64,000 nt of DNA, taken from NCBI GenBank assembly GCA_949288175.1, contig CASEIV010000007.1, forward strand, positions 1 through 64,000. The letters are read 5' to 3'. Every line of letters begins with the position of its first letter. Positions within the stretch are counted from its first letter, which is position 1. Position numbers and translations under genes: made by a program. This document shows, piece after piece, positions 1-8,040 of the stretch. The DNA comes from an uncultured Eubacteriales bacterium. Its GTDB lineage: Bacteria; Bacillota; Clostridia; TANB77; CAG-508. Below the pieces are notes generated by a model. That model was not told where the DNA came from and made no database searches. It saw only the letters and a list, made by a program, of their open reading frames with translations.

Positions 1-95
1 TTTTAAATTTTTTTTATTACTTGAAAAATTTACAAAAGTCTGCTAATATAGTAATATCAAGCAATTTAGAATAATAAAGTCAATAAAAGACTGTT
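1..95. repeat. Direct repeat A (left copy) of accessory scar
   Basis: About 95 bp that recur at 1129-1224 with roughly 85% identity by eye. Both copies run through a shared block ending in gtcaataaaagactgtt. The right copy is followed at once by a tRNA-Thr 3' half. After the left copy comes acatgtagcga, which looks like a decayed version of the same tRNA start (cttgtaatgcga). I infer tandem ends of integrated elements at one tRNA site. Confidence 0.7.
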
Positions 96-126
96 ACATG
101 TAGCGATTGACTTTTTAAAATTTCAT

Positions 127-155
127 TTGACAAAGCACTAATAATATGTTATTAT
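127..155 (+). promoter_or_regulatory. Promoter of the antisense small RNA
   Basis: TTGACA at 127-132, a 17-nt spacer, and TATTAT at 150-155. This is a near-consensus sigma-A promoter with transcription expected to start near 162. No open reading frame follows on this strand; a terminator follows within 80 nt, so the product should be a short RNA. Confidence 0.75.
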
Positions 156-161
156 TTAAGT

Positions 162-238
162 ACATAATAAATGTGTCTGGCGCCGATTGTCAGATTGTAG
201 TTGTATGTGTATCCGGAAGTGCACATACTATTTTTTTT
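162..238 (+). ncRNA. Antisense RNA of a par/Fst-like type I toxin-antitoxin locus
   Basis: A predicted RNA of about 77 nt, running from the promoter at 127-155 to an intrinsic terminator (stem gtatgtg 203-209 with cacatac 222-228, then eight T). It contains cgccgattgtca (181-192), repeated in the same orientation at 409-420, where it covers the start codon of the convergent small gene (296-421, minus). The RNA can therefore pair with that mRNA across its AUG. Its terminator loop (tccggaag, 212-219) repeats at 257-264 in the terminator loop of the mRNA, giving a possible kissing contact. Convergent transcripts with direct repeats and complementary terminator loops are the known design of the pAD1 par locus. 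Function is inferred. Confidence 0.65.
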
Positions 239-243
239 GCTTA

Positions 244-272
244 AAAATAGAGCAAATCCGGAAGAATTTGCC
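244..272 (-). terminator. Terminator of the small-peptide mRNA
   Basis: Read on the minus strand, gcaaat (5' arm) and atttgc enclose a loop carrying cttccgg, followed by tctattttt. It lies downstream of the stop codon at 296-298. The loop is complementary to the terminator loop of the convergent RNA at 203-238. Confidence 0.65.
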
Positions 273-295
273 CTACGACTTATGTATGTCTACAA

Positions 296-421
296 TCAGT
301 CTTTGCCTGTTTGCTCATCTTCATTTTGTTGATTTTGTTTTGAAAGTTCAAGTCTAACGACTCTTTCCCTTTCTTCTAACAGTTTATCAACTAAACAAAG
401 AAGTGCATCGCCGATTGTCAT
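296..421 (-). CDS. 41-aa peptide, candidate type I toxin
   Basis: The frame encodes 41 residues beginning MTIGDALLCLVDKLL and ending in a very polar Gln/Asn/Glu/Lys tail. A ribosome binding site (aaaggggtg) lies about 9 nt before the ATG. A minus-strand -10 (TATAAT) lies about 60 nt upstream, and a terminator follows the stop. The N-terminal half is predicted to be an amphipathic helix (LLEERERVVRLEL). It lacks the clear membrane span of Fst/TxpA-class toxins, so a toxin role rests on the antisense architecture, not on homology. Start-codon occlusion by the convergent RNA is the likely control. It could instead be a regulator or an untoxic remnant. I do not recognise the family. Confidence 0.55.
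   Translation of the reverse strand: MTIGDALLCLVDKLLEERERVVRLELSKQNQQNEDEQTGKD
409..420. repeat. Direct repeat DRb over the small-peptide start codon
   Basis: cgccgattgtca here equals 181-192. On the minus strand this copy reads TGACAATCGGCG, the first codons of the peptide at 296-421. Similarity extends upstream with a small bulge (tgtagt in both copies), up to the edge of the ribosome binding site. Confidence 0.8.
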
Positions 422-482
422 ATGTAGTACACCCCTTTCCGCCTTTGAGAAAAAGACTGGCCTTTTCAAGCGAAAGGTTGTT

Positions 483-488
483 ATTATA
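483..488 (-). promoter_or_regulatory. -10 element for the 41-aa peptide
   Basis: A perfect TATAAT on the minus strand. The -35 region is AT-rich and has no good TTGACA match at 17 nt. The expected 5' untranslated region is about 55 nt and contains a hairpin (cctttcgcttgaaaagg). Confidence 0.5.
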
Positions 489-597
489 TTACATTAATTT
501 ACAATAAAAAACAAGCGAACATAAAAGGAATTTTAAATTATTTCATTAAATATCCAGGTAAATACTAAAATATTTTATTTAGATTAATGGTAATTTA

Positions 598-879
598 TTA
601 AATAGACCACTTACTATTTTTATCTTTTCTATATGCTTTTTTTCCATAATCCAAATTTGCTATTTTTTTTATTGATTTATCCATTTCATATATTTCTTCT
701 AATGCAACTATTTTTGATTCTTCAACGCTGTGTTCTCTACCACATAGGAATTGCCAGCATCCGTCATCAGCATCATGACTAACATATAATATAGGTTGCT
801 TTTCATTGAGTATATGAACACAGGTAATAACAGCAGTATTTGGCTTATCTTTAAAGGGAAATTTTTTAAATAAGTTCAT
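598..879 (-). CDS. DUF2185/Imm33-like small protein
   Basis: 93 aa, no signal peptide or membrane span. The central stretch (YVSHDADDGCWQFLCG, near residues 32-47) followed by a VALEEI..MDKS block and a YGKKAYR..K.SKW ending resembles the small DUF2185 proteins, a family that includes predicted immunity proteins (Imm33). This is pattern recognition, not a search result. No toxin partner is adjacent. The ribosome binding site is weak (gtgtggtg before the ATG). It sits inside the scar bounded by the two 95-bp repeats, so it is likely accessory cargo. If the family call is right it could be an orphan immunity gene left by a mobile element. Confidence 0.55.
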   Translation of the reverse strand: MNLFKKFPFKDKPNTAVITCVHILNEKQPILYVSHDADDGCWQFLCGREHSVEESKIVALEEIYEMDKSIKKIANLDYGKKAYRKDKNSKWSI

Positions 880-1128
880 ATATACACCACACTTTCAAAT
901 TACTATTTGCTAAGATTATACCATACTATTAAAAATTATTAAATGTAATTTCTTCAAATTCATCATCTCTCTAAACATCTTTTTTGTTGGATATTACTTT
1001 TTTATATTACCCCTGTTGTCATATTATCGTTCCAATTAGAATTATTTTATAAGGAAAGTCACCATAAAATCCCCAAAAACACAAACTAAAATGTTTTTAT
1101 ATAAATTCAATTAAATCTCTTTAAACTA
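880..1128. other. AT-rich gap without a gene
   Basis: I see no convincing open reading frame, RNA gene or repeat here. It separates the DUF2185-like gene from direct repeat B. Confidence 0.5.
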
Positions 1129-1224
1129 TTTTAAACTTTTTTACTTTATTTGAAAAACTTGCAAAAGTCTACTATTATAGTAATATCAAATAATTGAGAA
1201 TAGTAAAGTCAATAAAAGACTGTT
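1129..1224. repeat. Direct repeat B adjoining the tRNA-Thr remnant
   Basis: The second copy of the 1-95 repeat. It abuts the tRNA 3' half at about 1225, so it marks the inner end of an integrated element whose attachment site is in the tRNA-Thr anticodon loop. Confidence 0.7.
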
Positions 1225-1271
1225 GACTTGTAATGCGAGGGTCCCCAGTTCGAATCTGGGAAGTGGCTCCA
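1225..1271 (+). pseudogene. 3' half of tRNA-Thr(TGT), attachment-site scar
   Basis: Sequence from the anticodon loop onward is intact: cttgtaa (anticodon TGT), the 3' anticodon strand tgcga, the T-arm ccccagttcgaatctgggg-like hairpin, and the acceptor aagtggc-T-CCA. The 5' half (acceptor, D-arm, 5' anticodon strand) is missing; upstream bases gttga cannot pair with tgcga. Element integration in the anticodon loop leaves exactly such a displaced fragment, while an intact copy is rebuilt at the far end, here outside the window. Confidence 0.8.
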
Positions 1272-1411
1272 TTATAAAGGTCATTCGTTTTGAGGGAAGC
1301 TCTTGATGATTGGCTTTTTTTTATGTCTAAAAATAAAGTATCTATATTTTTTTCTTAATTTATGATAAGCTATATAAGTAAAATATTTGTGAAATTCAAA
1401 AGGAGAATAAA

Positions 1412-3093
1412 ATGAGAGAAAAGCTAAAAAAATATAAATATATTTTTATTATTTTAGTGGTAGCCATTATTGCATCAATTCCTCTTTTTAGAAAAGACTT
1501 AGATGTATATTATGATGATGGAATCCAACATATTGCTAGAGCATATGCAACCTATTTATCTATTATAAATGGTGAACATATAGAAGTTTTATCTAGCCTA
1601 ACAAACGGATTTGGATATAGTTGGGATTTGTTTTATGGGAACTTTTCAACGATATTAATTTTAATAGGTAAATGTATAACAACAACCTTCATAGGAGGAT
1701 ATAAATTTACTTTATTTATAGGACTTTTCCTTTCTCGGAATAACCATGTATTGGTTTGTAAGTCGATTAACCAAAAGTAAAGAAATAGGAACTCTTGCTG
1801 GTATTTTATATATGTTAATGCCATATCATCTAAATGATATGTATATCAGAAATGCCTTAGGAGAGTTTTTAAGCTATATTTTTATTCCATTGGTATTTTT
1901 GGGATTGTATAAAATGTTTCAAAAAGAAAAAGGAATTTACCCATTATGTATAGGTGCTGTTCGGTTTAATTTTAACACATATTTTAATGACCTTTTTGAC
2001 AGCTATTATGGCTGGTATCTATGTATGTGTCAATATTGTAAAATTAAAAGATAAAGAAATCTTAAAACAATTAGGGATTTCTGTACTATGTGTTCTTGGA
2101 ATTAGTGCTTTTTTCTGGATGCCCATGCTAGAAACCTATTTTTCAGCAGATTATGCAGTATATCAAGAAGATAGTATGGCAACTACAGAATCTTTACATG
2201 AAAGTGGATTAGATATAAAAACATTATTATATACAGATACAAAAGGAGATACAACACATGTATTCGAAGTTGGGATACCAATTTTGATTATGCTTTGTTT
2301 ATCTGTATTTGCAATAAAAAAGGGAATTGATAAAAAATATAAAAAAGAATATATGTTATTTTTAATTTTAGGAATTGTATCTACTATAGTAACAATCAAA
2401 CAATTCCCATGGGGAATATTTGGAGAAATTTTTCAAATTATACAATTTAAATGGAGAATGTTATTATTTTCAAATTTCTTCTTGGCCATTATTTGTGCAA
2501 TTAATATGGATATGATTATAAAGAACTTTAATTATAAAGATATTATTGCTATTTCCATAATCTTTATTTTATATCTTGGATTACTTATCCCATTACTACC
2601 AATAAATTCAGAGATTCAAGATATTGACCAATACACTATAGGGAAAATTACAGAAAATAAAAGAAATGCTATTGCGGGAATGGGAAAAGGAGAATATCTA
2701 CCTGTAAAGAGTAATGATAATAGAGAATATATAAGAACAAGGAAAGATACAGTTTATGTAATAAAAGGTATTGGAGTAAGTGAGGAAGTAAATAAAAATG
2801 GTCAAAATTTAAATTGCAAAATAAAGGTTTTAGAAAATGAAACAATCATGGAATTTCCATATATATATTATCCTGGATATAAGATAACCATAAATGGTGA
2901 AGAGATAGAAGGTTTTGAAAGTGAAAATGGATTTTTAGCAATTTCTTTACCAGAAATGTCAAATTCAGAAGTTGTTGTAGAATATGTAGGAACTAATTTA
3001 ATGTTTATATCAAAAATGATTTCTATAATGACATTAATAACTATCATTGTATATGAAATTTATAAGAAAAATAAAATAAAAAAAGAAAGATAA
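1412..3093 (+). pseudogene. Frameshifted YfhO-like polytopic membrane protein
   Basis: Three overlapping frames (1412-1780, 1746-2054, 1954-3093) read as one protein of about 560 aa. Removing one base near 1736 and one near 1962 joins them. In both places the extra base looks like a C before GG (tct-c-gga, gtt-c-ggt). The product would have an N-terminal membrane span, a DDGIQHIARA loop, many further spans and a C-terminal extracytoplasmic beta domain (YYPGYKITINGEEIEGF) before a last span. That order is typical of YfhO/GT-C-like proteins that act on lipid-linked sugars at the cell surface. A good ribosome binding site (aaggag) precedes the ATG. Either two inactivating mutations or sequencing errors explain it. 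Confidence 0.75.
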
Positions 3094-3168
3094 AAATAAA
3101 AAGGAATTTGCTATTTATTATGGAAAATGATAAAATAACGAAAAAAGAGGAAAAGAAGAGGTAAAAAT

Positions 3169-3894
3169 ATGGAAAAAGTAGCAATTGTAACAGGTGGTTC
3201 AAGAGGAATTGGAAAAGCCATCGTAGAAGCTTTAGCAAGAAAGAATATAAAAGTAATTGCAAATTATAATCAATCTGAAGAAAAAGCAAAAAGATTAAAA
3301 GAAGAATTAGAAAAAGAAAATGTTTCGATAGATATTTTTAAAGCAGATGTATCTAAGAGGGAACAAGTAAAAGAGATGGTGAATTATACCATAAAAAAAT
3401 ATGGGAAAATTGATATACTGATTAATAATGCAGGAATAGATCAAGAAAAAATGTTTCAAGATATTACAGACGAAGATTGGGACAATATTGTAAAAGTAAA
3501 TTTATATTCTGTATTTTGTACTACACAGGAAGTTATACAATATATGATAAGCCAAAAAAATGGATGTATTGTTAATATTTCTTCTATTTATGGTATTAAT
3601 GGAGGCGCTTGTGCAGTGGCATATTCTGCTACAAAAGCAGGAATTGATGGAATGACGAAAGCTTTAGCTAAAGAAATAGGACCTTCAAATATAAGAGTAA
3701 ATTCAATAGCTCCAGGATATATAGATACAGATATGAATAAAAGATATTCAGATAAAGAAATCGAACAAATAAAAGAGGAAACACCACTAGAAAAAATAGG
3801 TAAACCAGAAGATATTGCTAAATGTGTAGAATGGCTTGTAGAGGATAGTTTTACAACAGGACAAGTGATTTCAATAAATGGTGGTTGGGGATAA
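3169..3894 (+). CDS. fabG: 3-oxoacyl-ACP reductase-like SDR
   Basis: 241 aa, the usual FabG length. A classical short-chain dehydrogenase/reductase: cofactor loop TGGSRGIGKA (residues 8-17), NNAG (about 86-89), catalytic Ser in NISSIYG, YSATK (Tyr and Lys, about 153-157), and C-terminal GQVISINGGWG. FabG reduces 3-oxoacyl-ACP with NADPH in fatty-acid elongation. The gene stands alone, without fab neighbours, so another SDR substrate is possible. It follows the broken membrane gene and converges on a starch-binding protein across a shared terminator. Start: ATG with agaggt about 10 nt upstream. Confidence 0.85.
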   Translation: MEKVAIVTGGSRGIGKAIVEALARKNIKVIANYNQSEEKAKRLKEELEKENVSIDIFKADVSKREQVKEMVNYTIKKYGKIDILINNAGIDQEKMFQDITDEDWDNIVKVNLYSVFCTTQEVIQYMISQKNGCIVNISSIYGINGGACAVAYSATKAGIDGMTKALAKEIGPSNIRVNSIAPGYIDTDMNKRYSDKEIEQIKEETPLEKIGKPEDIAKCVEWLVEDSFTTGQVISINGGWG

Positions 3895-3928
3895 TCATTT
3901 AATATTTTATATAAATTTTAATATCAAA

Positions 3929-3952
3929 AAAAGGCTTTTGTATGAAAGCCTC
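3929..3952. terminator. Bidirectional terminator after fabG
   Basis: Stem aggcttt / gaaagcct with flanking A and T runs, between convergent genes. Confidence 0.7.
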
Positions 3953-3959
3953 TTCTATT

Positions 3960-4436
3960 TTATTCTTCATTATTATTTGTTGCTTTTTTCTTAAAGTTTC
4001 CAGAAATGATTTTTGGAAGATATGTAATAATTTTATATACAGCTAAACGTATTTTCTTACTCCATAAATAAGCTCGTCTTAATTTTCTAGAAGATCCCAA
4101 TGAAGTTGGTTCATCATCTAAAACTAATAATTCTGTTGGAAGTTTTTCCAAATTAAATATATAATTTTGTCCATTATTGTTATCCCAATTATTATTTTCA
4201 TCTCTAAAACAGAAATTAAAAGTATTTCCTTCTCCTAAGGTGATTTCAGCTTGGAATCCTAAATCTGTTTTTTCCATTACAACATCATTTACATTATCCC
4301 AATTATCACCAAATCCATAATGAATAAATACTTCTTTAGAAGCATCTTGAAATAATTGTCCTGTATATGAGATTTTAACCTTCGTATTTTCAACTAATTT
4401 ATCAGTATTAAAAAAAATATTCTTTGTTAACTCCAT
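3960..4436 (-). CDS. Small protein with a CBM25/53-like starch-binding domain
   Basis: 158 aa without signal peptide. Residues 1-100 form a beta-sandwich-like carbohydrate-binding module. VFIHYGFGDNWDNV, then a W-poor strand, FCFRDENNNWDNNNGQNY and IFNL, match the pattern of CBM25/CBM53 modules that bind starch or glycogen. The remaining 55 residues are basic and helical (LRRAYLWSKKIRLAVYK). No catalytic domain is attached, which is unusual because these modules normally decorate amylases or synthases. It may target a partner to intracellular glycogen, or be a regulatory subunit. The ribosome binding site lies just upstream (ggagagtt on the minus strand). Confidence 0.65.
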   Translation of the reverse strand: MELTKNIFFNTDKLVENTKVKISYTGQLFQDASKEVFIHYGFGDNWDNVNDVVMEKTDLGFQAEITLGEGNTFNFCFRDENNNWDNNNGQNYIFNLEKLPTELLVLDDEPTSLGSSRKLRRAYLWSKKIRLAVYKIITYLPKIISGNFKKKATNNNEE

Positions 4437-4697
4437 TTTTTTAACTCTCCTTGTTTATCTTTTGCTAAGAACATTATAATATTAAATTTTACATTCTTCA
4501 AGTATTTTTTCTAAAAATAAACAAAATATTAAAAATGTAATCAAATTGTAACTGTTTTGTAACAAATGTATGAATTAGGAAAAGCTAAACTGAATAAGAT
4601 ATATAAGTGAAGAAAATCTATCCTAAACCATGTAAATATATTGTCAAAAAAGTAAGAATATGATAATATTTAAAGAGAAAGAGAAGGGGAAGGTATT

Positions 4698-6743
4698 ATG
4701 AAAGAAGATTTAATGGAGGCGAAAGAATTGGAGCCAAAAGAAGAGATGGAAGAAAAGATGCAAGAAGAAAATACTGAAGTAGAAGAAATAAAAGAAGAAA
4801 AAAATAAGGAAGAAATCTTACAAGATGAAGAAGAAAAAAATGAAAAGAAAGATGAAAAAGAGGAAGTAGAAATAGAAAAATCAAATGAAATAAAAATAGA
4901 TAAAAAACAAGATAACGAAGAAGAACAGAGAAAAGAAAAATCGAAAAAGAATAAAGAAAAACAAGAAGATTCTAAAGAAGATGATAAAAATGAAACTAAA
5001 AAAGATAAAAAGAAAAATAGCAAAGATAACAAATCTGAAAAAAAAGGAACAAGAAAAGTAAAAAAAATCATTATTTCTGTTATCATTGTTATGTTAGTAG
5101 CATTAATATTTTCTACAGTATTTGCATTGACCAATATCAATAATGAAAAAATTATTAGTGGAGTTACAATAAAAGGTGTAGAAGTTTCAGGATTAACAAA
5201 AGAAGAGGCAATTGCAAAATTAGAGACAGTGTATTCTGAAAAAATAAATAATAATATTATGCTTCAATATGAAGAATTAGAGTCAGAATTAAATCCAACA
5301 CTTATGGAAGTGAATTATGATATAGAAAAAGCAGTAAATGAAGCATATTCTTTAGGAAGAGATGGAAACATATTTACCAATAATTATAATATATTAGGAA
5401 CATTGATTGCTAAAAGAGATTATGATGTAAATATGACGATGAATGAAGAAACAACAAAGCAAACCATTAATGATATTGGATCTAACTTACCGGGAATTAT
5501 GATAGAATCTAGTTATAGTGTAGAAGATGATGAATTGATTATTACTAGAGGAAAAGAAGGAGTAGTTATCAGTACAGATACACTTTTGTCAGAAGTAAAA
5601 GAAATGCTAAATGATATTCATGAAACAGAAAATATAATAGAGATTCCAGTAGAAACAAAAACACCACAAGAAATAGATGTTGATAAAATACATAGTGAGG
5701 TTTATCAAGAACCACAAGATGCTTATTATACAAAAGATCCTTTTACAGTTTATCCAGAAGTAGAGGGAATTGATTTTGATGTAGAAAAAGCAAAAGAAAT
5801 GATTGCAGCTGAAGTAAAAGATGAATATGTAATAGATTTAATTATAACTAAACCAGAAGTAACTATTGAAGATATTGGAACAGAAGCATTCCCAAATAGA
5901 TTATCGACATTTTCTACAAGATATGATGCCAGTGATAAAGATAGAACAACCAATTTAGTATTAGCTTGTAAAAAGCTAAATGGAAAAGTTATCATGCCAG
6001 GAGAAACATTTTCCTATAATGCAGCGCTAGGTCCAAGAACATATGCGGCAGGGTATAGAAATGGAAAAATATATGAAAATGGTCAAGTAGTAGATGGATT
6101 AGGTGGAGGTATTTGCCAAATTTCTTCAACTTTATACAATGCAGCTTTGATGTCAGATATGGAAATTGTAGAAAGAAGAAATCATCAATTTGTTACATCA
6201 TATGTTGATAAAGGAAGAGATGCAACAGTTGTATATGGTTTAACAGATTTTAGATTTAAAAATACAAGAACTTATCCTGTAAGACTTGTAGCATCTGCTA
6301 AAGGAGGAGTGGCAACTGTTTCTGTATACGGAATAAAAGAAGCTGATAGAGAGTATACATATTCATTTAGAACAGATGTTATATCAACAATACCATACAC
6401 AACTAAATATGTTGAAGATTCAAGTTTATCAGCTGGTAAAGAAGTTGTTACACAAAAGGGAACAAATGGATTGGTTTGTAAAACATATATGACAAAAATG
6501 TTAAATGGAAAAATTGTTTCAACAAAATTACTTTCTACAGATACATATAGTGCAATGCAAAGAATTGTTAAAAGAGGAATATCAAAAAGTAGTTCTAATC
6601 AAACGACTACAACCACACCTCCAACTAATACAGAAACAAATAACGAGGTAACAAATCAAACTCCAGAAGAAACACTTCCAACACAAAAACCAGACGATAC
6701 ACAGGACTCAGAACAAGAAACACAAAATGAAACCACAGAATAG
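4698..6743 (+). CDS. VanW-family protein with PG-binding-like domain
   Basis: 681 aa. Residues 1-120 are an extreme Lys/Glu-rich cytoplasmic tail. One membrane span (about 123-144) follows, then an extracytoplasmic region with repeats like the YoaR peptidoglycan-binding domain. The VanW domain follows (about 405-535): FSTRYDASDKDRTTN, GETFSYNAALGPRT, GGGICQISSTLYNAAL, and the RNHQFVTSYV..GRDATV block. The C-terminal tail is Thr/Asn/Gln rich. VanW occurs in some vancomycin-resistance clusters, but the family is widespread in clostridia and its function is unknown; no vanA/B ligase is near. Start: ATG with agaagggg about 8 nt upstream. The 5' end is nearly all A and G. Confidence 0.85.
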   Translation: MKEDLMEAKELEPKEEMEEKMQEENTEVEEIKEEKNKEEILQDEEEKNEKKDEKEEVEIEKSNEIKIDKKQDNEEEQRKEKSKKNKEKQEDSKEDDKNETKKDKKKNSKDNKSEKKGTRKVKKIIISVIIVMLVALIFSTVFALTNINNEKIISGVTIKGVEVSGLTKEEAIAKLETVYSEKINNNIMLQYEELESELNPTLMEVNYDIEKAVNEAYSLGRDGNIFTNNYNILGTLIAKRDYDVNMTMNEETTKQTINDIGSNLPGIMIESSYSVEDDELIITRGKEGVVISTDTLLSEVKEMLNDIHETENIIEIPVETKTPQEIDVDKIHSEVYQEPQDAYYTKDPFTVYPEVEGIDFDVEKAKEMIAAEVKDEYVIDLIITKPEVTIEDIGTEAFPNRLSTFSTRYDASDKDRTTNLVLACKKLNGKVIMPGETFSYNAALGPRTYAAGYRNGKIYENGQVVDGLGGGICQISSTLYNAALMSDMEIVERRNHQFVTSYVDKGRDATVVYGLTDFRFKNTRTYPVRLVASAKGGVATVSVYGIKEADREYTYSFRTDVISTIPYTTKYVEDSSLSAGKEVVTQKGTNGLVCKTYMTKMLNGKIVSTKLLSTDTYSAMQRIVKRGISKSSSNQTTTTTPPTNTETNNEVTNQTPEETLPTQKPDDTQDSEQETQNETTE

Positions 6744-6770
6744 ATTATAATTGAAAAGGGAAAAATAGAG

Positions 6771-6800
6771 GACGGCGTTTTTAGTAAAAAACGTCGTTTC
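6771..6800 (+). terminator. Terminator of the VanW-family gene
   Basis: Stem acggcgttttt / aaaaaacgtcgt with one mismatch, followed by a short T run. Confidence 0.65.
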
Positions 6801-6803
6801 CCA

Positions 6804-6831
6804 TTGACAAAAGGAAAAAAAGTAGTATAAT
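6804..6831 (+). promoter_or_regulatory. tRNA-Lys promoter
   Basis: TTGACA (6804-6809), 16-nt spacer, TATAAT (6826-6831), 22 nt before the tRNA. Confidence 0.8.
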
Positions 6832-6852
6832 AATATATGTCTAAATGAAAAT

Positions 6853-6928
6853 GCGCCATTAGCTCAGTTGGTAGAGCAGCAGACTCTTAATCTGATGGTC
6901 GGAGGTTCGACCCCTCTATGGCGCACCA
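6853..6928 (+). tRNA. tRNA-Lys(CTT)
   Basis: 76 nt with encoded CCA. Acceptor gcgccat pairs with atggcgc. The anticodon loop ctcttaa gives CTT. The T-arm contains ggttcgacccc. The top pair of the anticodon stem (G27-A43) is mismatched; the other four pairs are good. Confidence 0.93.
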
Positions 6929-6940
6929 CTACAATAATAA

Positions 6941-6983
6941 AAATAAATCTAAATAAGAAACCAACATTAGATTTATTTTTTTG
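6941..6983 (+). terminator. Terminator of tRNA-Lys
   Basis: Stem aaataaatcta / ttagatttatt followed by a T run. Confidence 0.7.
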
Positions 6984-7027
6984 TTTTAAAATACAAATTA
7001 TGTAAATTTTAAAAAGGGGTGAGAGAT

Positions 7028-7978
7028 TTGCTAAGAATTTATAACACAAATATGGAAACAAACAAATTAGAAGAAATTAAAGAATTTAAAAAAGGAAGCT
7101 GGGTTAATTTAGTAAATCCCTCCGAAAATGAAATTAAAAGAGTATGTGAAAGCATTAATATTCAAGAAGACTTCATAAGAGATGCATTAGATTATGAAGA
7201 AAAAGCTAGAATTGATACTGAGGAAGATGATAACACCATACTTTTTGTAATTGATGTTCCAATAATAGAGAAAAGTGAAGATAATGATATATATACAACA
7301 ATGCCATTAGGAATGATTGTAGTAAGAGATGACTTTTTTATAACTGTATCTTTGAGAAAAAATAAAGTTATAGAGGATTTTGAAAAAAGAAAAATTAAAA
7401 ATTTTCAAACATATAAAAAGACAAGATTTATTTTTCAAATTTTTTACTTAAATGCATCATATTTCTTAAATTACTTAAAACAAATTAATAAAGAAACAGA
7501 AATCGCAGAATATATTTTAAAAAATTCTATGAAAAATAAGGAATTGTTAAAATTATTAAGTTTGGAAAAAGGTTTGGTGTATTTTGCAACATCATTAAAA
7601 TCAAATGAAATTGTCATGGAAAAAACTATGAGAGGAAAAATAGTAAAATTATATGATGATGATGAAGATATATTAGAAGATGCTATTATTGAAAATAGAC
7701 AGGCTATAGAAATGGCTCAAATATATACAAATATCTTAAATGGAACAATGGATGCTTATGCTTCTATTATTTCCAATAACCTAAATGGTGTAATGAAGTT
7801 TTTGACTTCTATTACCATTGTATTAGCTATTCCTACAATGATATCAAGCTTTTGGGGAATGAATGTACAATTACCATTTGAAAATAGTCCAATGGGATTT
7901 ATTATCATGGTGTTAATTGCAGTTATTTTAACATTAGTGGTAACATGGTGGTTAAAGAGAAAAGATATGTTAAATTAA
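7028..7978 (+). CDS. corA: CorA-family divalent cation channel
   Basis: 316 aa. A CorA-type Mg2+/Co2+ transporter that works as a pentamer in the plasma membrane. It has a long cytosolic N-terminal alpha/beta domain and long stalk helix, then two C-terminal membrane spans. The signature WGMNV closes the first span (SITIVLAIPTMISSFWGMNV), and the protein ends in a basic tail (WLKRKDMLN). I chose the TTG at 7028 because aaaggggtgag lies at proper spacing; the GTG at 7019 in the same frame sits inside that ribosome binding site. No metal riboswitch is visible between tRNA-Lys and the gene. Confidence 0.88.
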   Translation: MLRIYNTNMETNKLEEIKEFKKGSWVNLVNPSENEIKRVCESINIQEDFIRDALDYEEKARIDTEEDDNTILFVIDVPIIEKSEDNDIYTTMPLGMIVVRDDFFITVSLRKNKVIEDFEKRKIKNFQTYKKTRFIFQIFYLNASYFLNYLKQINKETEIAEYILKNSMKNKELLKLLSLEKGLVYFATSLKSNEIVMEKTMRGKIVKLYDDDEDILEDAIIENRQAIEMAQIYTNILNGTMDAYASIISNNLNGVMKFLTSITIVLAIPTMISSFWGMNVQLPFENSPMGFIIMVLIAVILTLVVTWWLKRKDMLN

Positions 7979-7986
7979 AAAATAAT

Positions 7987-8040
7987 AAAAGGAAGGACTT
8001 AAATAAATACCAAATGTTCGTATTTAAGTTTTTCCTTTTT
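7987..8040. terminator. Terminator after corA
   Basis: Long stem: aaaagga with tcctttt, and acttaaata with tatttaagt. The T run is shared with the last codons of the convergent NUDIX gene, whose stop lies at 8039. Confidence 0.7.

Noticed and set aside
4670..5140. Minus-strand Phe/Ser-rich frames opposite the VanW gene start
   Set aside because: They mirror the Lys/Glu-rich N-terminal tail, have no ribosome binding site, and overlap a clear gene.
6864..7061. Minus-strand 65-aa frame over tRNA-Lys
   Set aside because: It covers the tRNA and its terminator. The same applies to frames across tRNA-Pro (30522-30840) and tRNA-Gly (43859-44065).
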